A DNA stretch of 64,000 nucleotides from Mesorhizobium sophorae (lineage in GTDB: Bacteria; Pseudomonadota; Alphaproteobacteria; Rhizobiales; Rhizobiaceae), in contig NZ_NNRI01000021.1 of assembly GCF_002270415.1 (NCBI RefSeq), positions 523,625-587,624 of the forward strand, given 5' to 3'. The position numbers and the translations under genes were made by a program. Shown one piece after another: positions 37,768-46,762 of the stretch. Below the pieces are notes generated by a model. It worked only from the letters and a program-made list of their open reading frames with translations. It had not been told where the DNA came from and searched no databases. Position 1 is the first letter of the stretch. Each line of letters opens with the position of its first letter.

Positions 37768-38265
37768 TCAGTCCTCGTCCTCGAAGGACGGCTTCTTGTT
37801 GGTGGCGCCTGCCTCCGCCAGCACCTTGCGCAGCCAGGGGGGAGGACACGTCCTGAGCATCACCTGCGTGCGCAACAGCACCTCCTGAATGCTTTCCGGC
37901 TGAGGCACCTTGATCGGATGGATTTTCGCCGAAACAAGCTTCGCTGCCGAAGGCCCGCCGATCGCCAGGCAAAACAGGAGATGACATCCCTTCAAGGCCT
38001 CCACCTTCGGCGTGATACGATCATCGCCCTCGGCCAGATGCTTCCCGCTCTGGTCGGAAACGTCGTCGAAGGCCACGGCTTCCACGAGACTCCATTCCTC
38101 GCGCGTCACGTCGTAGACGGCAAAGCGCCTGGCGGACCCGAAATGCGCATTGAGATCCTTCATGTCTTGCGTAGCGATTGCCACGCGCAATGCGCCTGCT
38201 GGTCGCTCACGCACGGGACCGTGGACTTCGTCAGGGACGAGTGAGAGGCGGCGGACGGGGCCCAT
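37768..38265 (-). CDS. nifX: FeMo-cofactor carrier protein NifX
   Basis: 165 residues. NifX/NafY-type domain: LRVAIATQDMKDLNAHFGSA at the front, FLAIGGPSAAKLV in the middle, and the downstream motif HPIKVPQPESIQEVL. It binds NifB-cofactor and VK-cluster between NifB, NifEN and nitrogenase. The start was set at the ATG at 38265, overlapping nifN by 35 bp; an upstream ATG (38304) is possible. Neither has a strong ribosome site, so coupling with nifN is likely. Confidence 0.9.
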   Translation of the reverse strand: MGPVRRLSLVPDEVHGPVRERPAGALRVAIATQDMKDLNAHFGSARRFAVYDVTREEWSLVEAVAFDDVSDQSGKHLAEGDDRITPKVEALKGCHLLFCLAIGGPSAAKLVSAKIHPIKVPQPESIQEVLLRTQVMLRTCPPPWLRKVLAEAGATNKKPSFEDED

Positions 38266-39613
38266 CTGGCGTTTCTCGCTTACCGAGTGGATAGAGTTCG
38301 TCATGCGTCGGCGCCTGCCGATTAGCCTGGAAAATGTTGGCAACCTCGAAAACCAGGTCGCGGGTGCCCTGATAGAGGATTGTGGGCTTGTGCTGGCTGC
38401 CGAGCCGGTCGAAGACGGGGAAGCCGACGCGCATGAGGGGAATGCCGAGGCGCTCTGCCGCCTGGCGTCCGTGCGAATGGGTGACGAGGAGATCGGCATT
38501 GGCGCCAAGAGTTTCCAGATCGCCGAGATCACCGATCTGGACCGACTGCGCCGGTACTTTTTCCAGAATTTTCGACATATCGGTCGTGGTGACCGCTGCG
38601 GCGATTTCGCAGCCCATTCCGATGAAGAAAGTTGCGAGTTGGTAGAGTTGGTCTGGTTCAGCTGCGATCGCAATTTTCTTGCCTCCGAAATGGAAATGTC
38701 CGTCGAGCAACGCATCCTGCAATTGTGCCCGGCGGCGGCGCACACCTGCCGGCACAGGCTCACCCGATATCGCGGACAAGAGCGAGGCGAACCGGTCGGT
38801 GCTCTTCAATCCGGTCAGCGACTGAAACAGCACGTAAGGGACGCCCGTCACCTTCCGCAGCACCTCCGCCGAGCGACGCATGTGCTCGCCGATGGCGATG
38901 CAGTACTGGGCCGTGCCAAGTTCGCGGATACCCTCCACGCTGGTGCCGCCATAGGTGGTCGCGACCCAGCGCTCAGGCACGGTGCCGTCGAGCGAGCCGG
39001 AGACGTCCGGCAGGATCACCGGCTCGAGTCCGAAGTTTTCAATCATGTCACGCAAATGCTCGATGTCAGCCACGGTGAGGTTCCAGCCGGGCAGGATCGC
39101 GATCTTCTTTGACTGCCGCACCTGCTCGCCAGGGCGTGTAAGCCGTTCGATCATCGCGGTGACAGCCTTGGCCCAGCCCTCCTCGATTGCGCCTTCGAAA
39201 TCCGGCGTATTGGCCAGCACGATCTCGGTGCCTGGGAGGTCTTGCGCGCGTTTCAGCCTGATGTCGGCGACGTCTCCTGCTGTATCTTCGCCGCGGGTTT
39301 CGACCAGCGCCGTCGTGCAGACCCCGATCAGCTTCGGCTTCGTGCGAGCCTTGATGTTGAGGATCGCCTCTTCAAGATTGTCCGCCCCGCCGAGGATCGT
39401 CGTCACCTCGTCCATCGCGGTGGTCTGCAGCGGGATGGCTTCCTTGAAATGCCGTACCAAGAGCACGAGCGCGAAGCTGGTGCAGCCCTGGCTGCCGTGG
39501 AACAGCGGCATCGCGCCTTCGACCCCAAGAAAGGCCAAGGCGGCACCCAGCGGCTGCGACGACTTCAGCGGATTGACCGCGGCTGATTTGGTCTGGGAAA
39601 GGATGCGGGACAT
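38231..39613 (-). CDS. nifN: nitrogenase cofactor scaffold subunit NifN
   Basis: 460 residues, homologue of NifK used with NifE as scaffold for FeMo-cofactor. Conserved blocks are QPLGAALAFLGVEGAMPLFHGSQGC (split across two motifs), VCTTALVETRGED, and HSHGRQAAERLGIPLMRVG near the C-terminus. Start has a GAGGAAA site and follows nifE by 9 bp. Confidence 0.95.
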   Translation of the reverse strand: MSRILSQTKSAAVNPLKSSQPLGAALAFLGVEGAMPLFHGSQGCTSFALVLLVRHFKEAIPLQTTAMDEVTTILGGADNLEEAILNIKARTKPKLIGVCTTALVETRGEDTAGDVADIRLKRAQDLPGTEIVLANTPDFEGAIEEGWAKAVTAMIERLTRPGEQVRQSKKIAILPGWNLTVADIEHLRDMIENFGLEPVILPDVSGSLDGTVPERWVATTYGGTSVEGIRELGTAQYCIAIGEHMRRSAEVLRKVTGVPYVLFQSLTGLKSTDRFASLLSAISGEPVPAGVRRRRAQLQDALLDGHFHFGGKKIAIAAEPDQLYQLATFFIGMGCEIAAAVTTTDMSKILEKVPAQSVQIGDLGDLETLGANADLLVTHSHGRQAAERLGIPLMRVGFPVFDRLGSQHKPTILYQGTRDLVFEVANIFQANRQAPTHDELYPLGKRETPDGPRPPPLTRP

Positions 39614-39622
39614 CGGCTTTCC

Positions 39623-41113
39623 TCAACACTCGCCGAAATCGCCGGCCGTCGGGCCGGCGAATTCTTCGGCAGCGTGCAAGGTCGCGGCCTCGCTCTCGGT
39701 ACCTTGCAGTTCGTCCTTCACATCAGCCTGGCAATCCCACGGGGCCGGTTCGCGCACCTGGTGCCATATCGGGTTATGAATGGCGAGATCGATCTGGCGT
39801 ACGAGTTCCACCATGCCGTCATAGCCGGCATAAGGATGCTGGCGCTCCTGGTTGATATCGAGCCAGGGCGTCTTGGCCTTGAGCGCAATGAATTGCGTGC
39901 GCCCGCCCGAAAGCATGATATCGGCCTTCTGTTCTGAGAGCATGGCGTAAAGGTCGCGCGCTGGCATCTGCTCGAACATGTGGTTGTCGTCCTTGAGGAT
40001 CTGTTTGATGCGCTCCTTGTCTTCGAGCGTGGATTTTTTTACCGAGGTGCCGACGATCTCGATGCCGATCTCCGTCAGCGCGTGGACGACTGACCATGAC
40101 TTGACACCACCTGTGTTGAGCAACACGCGCTTGCCTTGCAGCCGCGGCCGGAAAGCCTCGAGCTTCTTCCACGCAATCGCCTCCTCCTGTGCAATCAGCG
40201 TCTCTGTGCGATCGAGGATCTGTCGATCGGCGCCTTTCCTCACCAGCAGTTCAGCAATGTTGCGAAGTGCTTCGGAGGTATCGGTGATGCCGTAGAAGGA
40301 GCCCTCGAAGAACGGGATGTCCCAGCGCTCCTCCATCTTGCGGGCTAGGTTGATAAGTGCGGTCGAGCACACCACCATAGCCGCCCGGGCGCGGTGAGCC
40401 GACGCAACGTCGATGTATCGCGCGTCCCCCGGAATGCAGGCGCGCACCCGGATGCCAAGCCGATCAAGCAGCGGCTTCACCAGCCAGAACTCACCCGATA
40501 GGTTGAATTCGCCAAGGATGTTGATGTCGTGGGGCCCCGCGTCGTCGGGTTCCACGGTGCCGATGACGTGTTCGAGCAAAGCCTCGCCGGCGAGCTTGTT
40601 GCCGAGGTTCTTCGACCCGGCCAGGCCCGGCGCATTGACCGGCACCACGGCCAAGCCGAATTTTTCCCCCGCGCGCTTGCAGACGGCCTCGATGTCGTCG
40701 CCGATCAGCGCCGTTACGCAAGTCGAGTAGACGAAGATTGCTGGCGGCGCATGTGCCTGCTTGATCTGGCGGATCGCTTTGAAAAGTTTACGCTCGCCCT
40801 GCCCCATCACGATGTCGAGTGCGGCGAGATCGGTGGTGAAGCTAGTGCGCCACAGCGTTGGCCCGGACGAAGCCGAGCCGCGGTTGTCCCAGGAATTGCC
40901 CTCGCATGCGAGCGGCCCATGGACCAGGTGCGCAACGTCGGTGATCGGCTGCAGCACGATCTTGGCGCCATCGAAGGCGCAGCCGCCGGCTGCCGCTCCC
41001 GGCGTCAGCGGCTTTGCGCAGCCCTGTTTGCGCGCCTTGGCATCCTTGCCACGGTTCTTATCGCAGGCGGGCTCGTTGAAGACATCCTGAATCTTGGCGC
41101 TGAGCGAGGACAT
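39623..41113 (-). CDS. nifE: nitrogenase cofactor scaffold subunit NifE
   Basis: 496 residues from the ATG at 41113 (GGAG site); an in-frame TTG 15 bases earlier is disfavoured. NifE forms the NifEN scaffold. Cluster-binding regions visible: GCAFDGAKIVLQPITD, VHGPLACEGNSWDNRGS, and YSTCVTALIGDD. The C-terminal block is HPYAGYDGMVELVRQID. It follows nifK by 63 bp on the same strand. Confidence 0.96.
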   Translation of the reverse strand: MSSLSAKIQDVFNEPACDKNRGKDAKARKQGCAKPLTPGAAAGGCAFDGAKIVLQPITDVAHLVHGPLACEGNSWDNRGSASSGPTLWRTSFTTDLAALDIVMGQGERKLFKAIRQIKQAHAPPAIFVYSTCVTALIGDDIEAVCKRAGEKFGLAVVPVNAPGLAGSKNLGNKLAGEALLEHVIGTVEPDDAGPHDINILGEFNLSGEFWLVKPLLDRLGIRVRACIPGDARYIDVASAHRARAAMVVCSTALINLARKMEERWDIPFFEGSFYGITDTSEALRNIAELLVRKGADRQILDRTETLIAQEEAIAWKKLEAFRPRLQGKRVLLNTGGVKSWSVVHALTEIGIEIVGTSVKKSTLEDKERIKQILKDDNHMFEQMPARDLYAMLSEQKADIMLSGGRTQFIALKAKTPWLDINQERQHPYAGYDGMVELVRQIDLAIHNPIWHQVREPAPWDCQADVKDELQGTESEAATLHAAEEFAGPTAGDFGEC

Positions 41114-41176
41114 TTGATCGGTCTCCAAAAGGCCCGTGGAAGGTGGCCGGCTTCGACGAAAAGCCGGTCGTAGCGC

Positions 41177-42718
41177 TCAGCGGGTGAGATCATAGGAATA
41201 GTCCGTCACGCCCGTCTGGCTCGTCTCGCGATCGAGCTTGTCGAAGATCTTGTCGAGGATCGCCGTCAGCACGCGTAGCCCGCCCTGGTAGCCCATGAGT
41301 GCAAAGCGATGGTGATGGTGCCGGTCGAAGATCGGAAACGTCAGCCGGATCAGCGGCGTGCCTGTATCGCGCTCCAGATACTTGCCGTGGGAATTGCCTA
41401 TCAGCAGGTCCACCGGCTCGGTGAAGAGCAGTGAGCGCATCGCCCACAGGTCCTTGCCTGCCCACACTTGAGCATCCTTGCCGTACGGTGAGGAAGCAAG
41501 CAGTTCCTTCAACTCGGCTTGCCATGCCGATGTGCCGTTCGTGGCGAGGCAATGTGTCGGCTCGCCGCCGGTTTCCATGACAAAGCGGGCCATGGCGTAG
41601 ACGAAGTCCGGATCGCCGTAGATCGCGTATTTCTTGCCGTGCAGCCAGGACTGGCTGTCCGCCATGGCATCAATCAGTCGGCCGCGCTCCAGGCGGATTG
41701 TCTCGGGGATCTCCTTGCCGGAAATCGCCGAGACCTTCATCAGCAATTCGTCGGTCGCCTGGACGCCGAGCGGATAATGGAACGGGGCCGTCGCCTGCCC
41801 GACTTCCTCGCAATACTCAAGCGTTTTTCGGGTGTTGTAACGCTGTAGTGAAACTGTCGCCTCGGCGTTAAGTGCCTTCTTCACGTCTTCAATCTTCGTG
41901 CCGCCGTCGTACATGCGGTATTCGCCGTCCGACGGCGTGTCGAACTGGTCAGAGGCGTCCTGGATGAAGGTGTAGGACACGCCCATCAGATCGAGCAGGC
42001 GCTTGAGTTCACGGTTGTTGCCGACGCAGAAGCCGTCGAAGCCCGGGATTATGTTGATGGTTCCCTTGACTTGACTGCGCTCCTGGCCTTTCCAGAAGTG
42101 CTCCAGAATGCCCTTGACCATGCCGTCATAGCCATCCACATGGCTGCCGACGAAAGCCGGCGTGTGGGCAAAGGGCACGTCGAAATCGCGCGGGACGGAG
42201 TTTTCGTCCTTGGCATTCTCGATGAAGCTGTGCAGGTCGTCGCCAATGACCTCGGCCATACAAGTCGTGGAGACGGCGATCATCTTCGGGTCATAGAGTT
42301 GGTAGGTGTTGGCTAGCCCATCGACCATGTTCTTCAGGCCGCCGAAAACCGCCGCATCTTCCGTCATCGAGGAGGAAACCGCCGAAGCAGGCTCCTTGAA
42401 ATGGCGCGACAAGTGCGAGCGGTAGTAGGCCACGCAGCCCTGGCTGCCATGGACGAAGGACATCGTTCGCTCGAAGCCCGCGGCCGCGAACACCGCGCCG
42501 AGCGGCTGGCAGGCCTTGGCGGGGTTCACCACAAGCGCTTCGCGGGCGAGATTCCTTTCGCGGTATTCCCAGGTCTTGGTGAATTCACATTGATCGGTGA
42601 CGATCTGATCGGGGTGCGGACATTCGAAATTCAGCTTCTTCTCGGCGAGCATGTGCCTATATTCCGGCTCGCGGAACAGAGGAGCGTGGTCGAGAATTTT
42701 TTCAGCCGACTGCGGCAT
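41177..42718 (-). CDS. nifK: nitrogenase MoFe protein beta subunit
   Basis: 513 residues. P-cluster cysteines lie in NPAKACQPLGA, GSQGCVAYYRSH and STTCMAEVIGDD. The C-terminal NifK features (IFDRHHHHRF) are present. With NifD it forms the alpha2beta2 component 1. Start has a GAGGTAA site and follows nifD by 132 bp. Confidence 0.97.
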   Translation of the reverse strand: MPQSAEKILDHAPLFREPEYRHMLAEKKLNFECPHPDQIVTDQCEFTKTWEYRERNLAREALVVNPAKACQPLGAVFAAAGFERTMSFVHGSQGCVAYYRSHLSRHFKEPASAVSSSMTEDAAVFGGLKNMVDGLANTYQLYDPKMIAVSTTCMAEVIGDDLHSFIENAKDENSVPRDFDVPFAHTPAFVGSHVDGYDGMVKGILEHFWKGQERSQVKGTINIIPGFDGFCVGNNRELKRLLDLMGVSYTFIQDASDQFDTPSDGEYRMYDGGTKIEDVKKALNAEATVSLQRYNTRKTLEYCEEVGQATAPFHYPLGVQATDELLMKVSAISGKEIPETIRLERGRLIDAMADSQSWLHGKKYAIYGDPDFVYAMARFVMETGGEPTHCLATNGTSAWQAELKELLASSPYGKDAQVWAGKDLWAMRSLLFTEPVDLLIGNSHGKYLERDTGTPLIRLTFPIFDRHHHHRFALMGYQGGLRVLTAILDKIFDKLDRETSQTGVTDYSYDLTR

Positions 42719-42850
42719 TGGTGGTTACCTCTTTTTCATCTGGCCTCGCCATATGGCGGCTCAGGGACGTCGAGCGTTTCAGGTCTCCCGCGGATCGCGG
42801 GCGCAGGCGTTCATCGTCTCCTTTGGGGAGACCAAGCTGAGCACAGGTGG

Positions 42851-44353
42851 TTATTCGGCAGCCAACGCTTCCCCACGGCTCGGGCTCTTTTTCCAGGGGG
42901 CCTGGAATAGGTCCCAGACCGGGTTGTTGATGGCAAGATCCACGTCGCGGGCGAAAATGGCAAAGCCGTCATAGCCGTGATATGGTCCTGAATAATCCCA
43001 CGAGTGCATTTGCCGGAACGGTATGCCCATCTTCTGCACCGGGTACTTTTCCTTGATGCCCGAGCCGACCAGATTAGGGCGAACCCCCTCGATGAACTTC
43101 TCCAGCTCGTAACCGGTCACGTCGTCATAGATCAGCGTGCCGTTCTTCACGTAATGGCTGGTGCGCTGATAGTCGTCATTGTGGGCGAACTCATAGCCCG
43201 TGCCGACGATCACCATGCCGAGATCTTCGTAGGCCGTAATGACGTGACGGGGTCGCAGGCCGCCGACATAGAGCATGACGGTATTGCCTTCGAGGCGCGG
43301 CCGGTACTTGGCAATGACCGCATCGACAAGCGGCCTGTACTTGGCGATGACCTTCTCGGTCTTCTCCTCGATTTCAGGCCCAAAATGCTTGGCTATCTTG
43401 CGCAGAGAGGATTCGATCTGAGAGGGGCCGAAGAAATTGTATTCCATCCAGGGGATGCCGTATTTTTCCTCCATGTGCCGGCAGATATAGTTCATCGACC
43501 GGTAGCAATGGATGAGATTGAGCTTGGCCTTCGGCGCGCGCTCGATTTCGGCGAGCGTAGCATCGCCCGACCAGTTGCCGACCACGCGCAGCCCTATCTC
43601 CTCAAGCAGGATGCGAGAGACCCAGGCGTCGCCACCGATATTGTAGTCGCCGATGACGTTGACGTCATAAGGACCGGCTTCGAATTCGACTTCCTTCTTC
43701 TCGAAGACCCAATCGCGGATCGAATCGTTGGCGATGTGGTGGCCAAGCGATTGCGAGACGCCGCGGAAGCCCTCGCAGCGTACCGGCACGATCGTCTTTT
43801 CGAGCTGCTTGGCCTTGTTGCGGGACACAGCTTCGGTGTCGTCGCCAATCAGGCCGATCGGGCATTCCGATTGCACGGTCATGCCGTTGTTGAGGGGAAA
43901 CAGTTCCTCGATCTCGTCGATGATCTGTTCCAGCTTCTTGTCGCCGCCGAAAACAATGTCCTTCTCCTGGAAGTCGGAGGTGAACTGCATTGTCCCGAAC
44001 GTGTCGATGCCCGTCGTACCGACATAGTAGTTGCGGCGCTGCGACCAGGAGTATTGCCCGCAGCCGACCGGTCCGTGCGAGATATGGACCATATCCTTGA
44101 CTGGACCCCACACCACGCCTTTAGAGCCGGCATAGGCGCAGCCGCGAACCGTCATCACGCCCGGAATGGACTTGATGTTCGACTTGACGTCGCATTCGGA
44201 GACGACCTCGCCTTCCTCGCCAGCCTCTTCTCCGCTCTTTGCAACGCTAAGGTGCTTTTTGCGGCGCTTGGCCGCCTTGTCGGGATATTGCGACAGCACC
44301 TCCTCGACAAGCTTCGCATGGAGAGCGCCGTCATTCTCGTATTCCAGGCTCAT
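42851..44353 (-). CDS. nifD: nitrogenase MoFe protein alpha subunit
   Basis: 500 residues. P-cluster cysteines are in RGCAYAGSKG, HGPVGCGQYSW and SECPIGLIGDD. FeMo-cofactor ligands are the Cys in IHCYRSMNY and the His in QMHSWDYSGPYHG. Length and motifs are normal for rhizobial NifD. It follows nifH by 101 bp. Confidence 0.97.
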   Translation of the reverse strand: MSLEYENDGALHAKLVEEVLSQYPDKAAKRRKKHLSVAKSGEEAGEEGEVVSECDVKSNIKSIPGVMTVRGCAYAGSKGVVWGPVKDMVHISHGPVGCGQYSWSQRRNYYVGTTGIDTFGTMQFTSDFQEKDIVFGGDKKLEQIIDEIEELFPLNNGMTVQSECPIGLIGDDTEAVSRNKAKQLEKTIVPVRCEGFRGVSQSLGHHIANDSIRDWVFEKKEVEFEAGPYDVNVIGDYNIGGDAWVSRILLEEIGLRVVGNWSGDATLAEIERAPKAKLNLIHCYRSMNYICRHMEEKYGIPWMEYNFFGPSQIESSLRKIAKHFGPEIEEKTEKVIAKYRPLVDAVIAKYRPRLEGNTVMLYVGGLRPRHVITAYEDLGMVIVGTGYEFAHNDDYQRTSHYVKNGTLIYDDVTGYELEKFIEGVRPNLVGSGIKEKYPVQKMGIPFRQMHSWDYSGPYHGYDGFAIFARDVDLAINNPVWDLFQAPWKKSPSRGEALAAE

Positions 44354-44454
44354 GGGATCCCTTTTAATGGTTCGGGTGACGCCTCATTGAGGAGGCGCCG
44401 TTCTTTGAAAAGGCGCGCCAGCTCCAGGTCCGCGCCTCGCGGCGGCAGGAGCGG

Positions 44455-45348
44455 TTATTGGGCGACCGCCTTGACGGTTTCCTTGGCCTGAAGCTCGGCA
44501 AGCATTTGCTCGTCGGTCTTCATGATGCCGAAGTCGAGCAGCATGTCCTCGAGCTCCTCCATGGTGATCGGGGTCGGGACGGTGCCCTGGCCGGAATTGC
44601 CATGAATCTTCTCGGCCAGCGCGCGGTATTCCCCCGCCTGCTTGGAGTTCGGCGCATACTGGATGACTGACATCTTCCTGAGCTCAGCGTGCTGAACGAT
44701 GTTGTCGCGCGGCACAAAATGGATGAGCTTGGAATTGAGCCTGGCGGCCAGTGCTTCGGCAAGGTCGAGCTCGCGGTCGGTTTGGCGTTCGTTGCAGATC
44801 AGGCCGCCGAGCCGCACGCCGCCCGAATGGGCATATTTCAGGATGCCCTTGGCGATGTTGTTGGCGGCATAAAGCGCCATCATCTCGCCGGACATGACGA
44901 TGTAGATTTCCTGCGCCTTGTTCTCGCGGATCGGCATCGCGAAGCCGCCGCACACGACATCGCCGAGCACGTCGTAGGATACATAGTCCATACCGTCATA
45001 GGCGCCGTTCTCCTCAAGGAAGTTGATCGAGGTGATGACGCCGCGGCCGGCACAGCCGACACCCGGCTCGGGGCCGCCGGACTCCACGCACTTGATGCCT
45101 TTGTAGCCGACCTTGAGCACATCCTCGAGTTCGAGGTCTTCGACCGAGCCTTCCTGCGCCGCGAGATGTAGGACCGTATCCTGCGCCTTTGCGTTCAGGA
45201 TCAGGCGGGTGGAGTCGGCTTTGGGGTCACAGCCGACGATAAGGATCTTCTGCCCGAGGTCGACAAGTGCGGCGAGTGTATTCTGGGAGGTGGTGGATTT
45301 GCCGATCCCCCCTTTGCCGTAGAATGCGATCTGACGCAGACCTGACAT
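44455..45348 (-). CDS. nifH: nitrogenase iron protein
   Basis: 297 residues from the ATG at 45348 (AAGGAAC site; the frame opens 24 bases earlier). Electron donor to MoFe protein. P-loop FYGKGGIGKST near residues 8-18, the 4Fe-4S Cys in VGCAGRGV and the second in VVCGGFAMPI. Intact and full length. It is preceded by a sigma54 promoter at 45435-45450 and a NifA site at 45541-45556, so nifHDKENX is a NifA-activated operon. Confidence 0.98.
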   Translation of the reverse strand: MSGLRQIAFYGKGGIGKSTTSQNTLAALVDLGQKILIVGCDPKADSTRLILNAKAQDTVLHLAAQEGSVEDLELEDVLKVGYKGIKCVESGGPEPGVGCAGRGVITSINFLEENGAYDGMDYVSYDVLGDVVCGGFAMPIRENKAQEIYIVMSGEMMALYAANNIAKGILKYAHSGGVRLGGLICNERQTDRELDLAEALAARLNSKLIHFVPRDNIVQHAELRKMSVIQYAPNSKQAGEYRALAEKIHGNSGQGTVPTPITMEELEDMLLDFGIMKTDEQMLAELQAKETVKAVAQ

Positions 45349-45434
45349 GTAGCGTTCCTTCCTTCTTTTCACCCATCGCGGCTGCCCGCGACATGAATGC
45401 CGGTCGGCAGCTCTCGCCGCCTCGTACTCAAGGT

Positions 45435-45450
45435 TTCAAGACTCGTGCCA
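45435..45450 (-). promoter_or_regulatory. sigma54 (-24/-12) promoter of nifH
   Basis: Minus strand TGGCACGAGTCTTGAA: the -24 block is perfect and the -12 block is TTGAA instead of TTGCA. Transcription would start near 45424, about 75 bases before the nifH ATG. Confidence 0.85.
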
Positions 45451-45540
45451 ACTTGCCTAATAGGGTCGAAGAAGAATTTCGTGTTTGCTTTTCAGCTATT
45501 TAGCCTAAGGACAAAACAAGAGATTGGCCAAACACGCCTG

Positions 45541-45556
45541 TGTCGTGGACCCGACA
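45541..45556 (-). promoter_or_regulatory. NifA upstream activator sequence of nifH
   Basis: TGTCGTGGACCCGACA fits TGT-N10-ACA exactly, 91 bases upstream of the nifH -24 element, at the distance usual for NifA sites. Confidence 0.85.
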
Positions 45557-46281
45557 AAGGCGACAGAAGGTGGCAGATGGCGTAAAAGAGACGAGATCGT
45601 AAATCGTCGCGCGTCGGGCATATTGATGACAATGGGGTCGCGAATTCAGGCAGCAGCGAGGTGAGCAATCTGACGCTGTGGCCAGGGCGAGGAGGCGGGG
45701 AACGGTAGCGGCGATAAGCGGATTGGGGCCATCCTGTATATGCACGCTTCATCGTACAAATTCGTCAGCCCTCTGTTAATTTTACGATGTCCAACGGCGT
45801 GCCCGACGTCGTGCCGGTGCGGTGACAGAAGGTCGAGCATGCCTTCGGCGAGGACTGGATGGAGCTATGTCGTCTGCTCACTTGCCAGCTACCAACATCA
45901 AAACCACATCCTCGCCTAAAACGGGTAACCGCCATCCTTGGCGCGCCGATCTCGATGAGCGGTCTGAACCCTCAAATCATGTGGGCGCCAAGAGGAAAAC
46001 GCTGCCGTACCGGTTTCACAGATCTTGACTGCGATAGGTCACCCGCGGCGGGTTCGAAAATGGAAATAGAAGGCTACGCCTACCACCAAGACGGTGCCGA
46101 CAGTCGCGATGATCTGACCGATGGCGGATAGACTTCCGCCGCCTCCGCTGCCGTCATTGGGAAATAGATTTGTTGTGAAAGCGCATAGAACCGCAACGAT
46201 TGCGGCGGGCACGCTATAGACGAGAACGAGCCGGGCCAACTTTATAAGTGACGACGCTACATGTCTGTGGTCAGGATTGTC
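45557..46281. other. region upstream of nifH
   Basis: Beyond the NifA site no convincing gene is seen. Several short frames exist on both strands without recognisable content. The weak two-segment membrane ORF at 46039-46416 overlaps the right end. Confidence 0.4.
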
Positions 46282-46416
46282 AGAGTTCAATCCTCTCTCG
46301 CAGCACCATTCCAAGCCATTGAAATCGCTCAACGTCTTGCGTTGTAAGGACTTTTCAGCCGCTCCACTACAGGAGCGGTACACATGGTCCTTCGCATGAA
46401 TCATCCTTGGCCACAT
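46039..46416 (-). CDS. possible small membrane protein
   Basis: Up to 125 residues. The C-terminal half has two hydrophobic segments (LARLVLVYSVPAAIVAVLCAF; IGQIIATVGTVLVVGVAFYF) around a Gly-rich loop. The first half of the frame runs across a tRNA-like 3' end and the sequence before the integrase, so the true start is probably further in and not identifiable. No family recognised. Confidence 0.35.
   Translation of the reverse strand: MWPRMIHAKDHVYRSCSGAAEKSLQRKTLSDFNGLEWCCERGLNSDNPDHRHVASSLIKLARLVLVYSVPAAIVAVLCAFTTNLFPNDGSGGGGSLSAIGQIIATVGTVLVVGVAFYFHFRTRRG
46282..46308 (+). other. tRNA 3'-end-like sequence, candidate attachment site
   Basis: The sequence resembles a T-arm and acceptor end with CCA: GAGTTCAATCC (T-loop TTCAATC), then TCTCTCGCAGCACCA. 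No 5' half of a tRNA was found to the left. A tRNA 3' fragment 76 bases before a tyrosine integrase gene is typical of an island attachment site. The tRNA type was not identified. Confidence 0.4.
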
Positions 46417-46762
46417 CCGGACTCCGGTATCTACTGGTATCGCAAGCGCGTTCCCGAGCGGCTGAAGCCGCTGGTCGGAAAGACGGAGGAGAGGATTTCC
46501 CTCCGAACGCGCGACCCTGAACAGGCCAGGATCGAGTTCGCCCGCGTTTGTCTTGAAGTGCAGCAGCGTTGGCGGGAGCTTTCCGCAGGCCCCCGCAGCC
46601 TTAGTGTCTGAATCGGAATGACCGCCGTGTTTTCAGGCCCTTGCGAGCCGTCGGGTAAGCATGCGGATGTTTGCGATGAGGACCCAGGCCTGTGCGGATT
46701 CGATGGACCGCTCGAAGTCCTTTGCCAGCCTACGGCACCTACCCAGCCATGCAAAGGTCCGC

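Noticed and set aside
43004..44491. 495-codon plus-strand ORF opposite nifD
   Set aside because: Antisense shadow of nifD.
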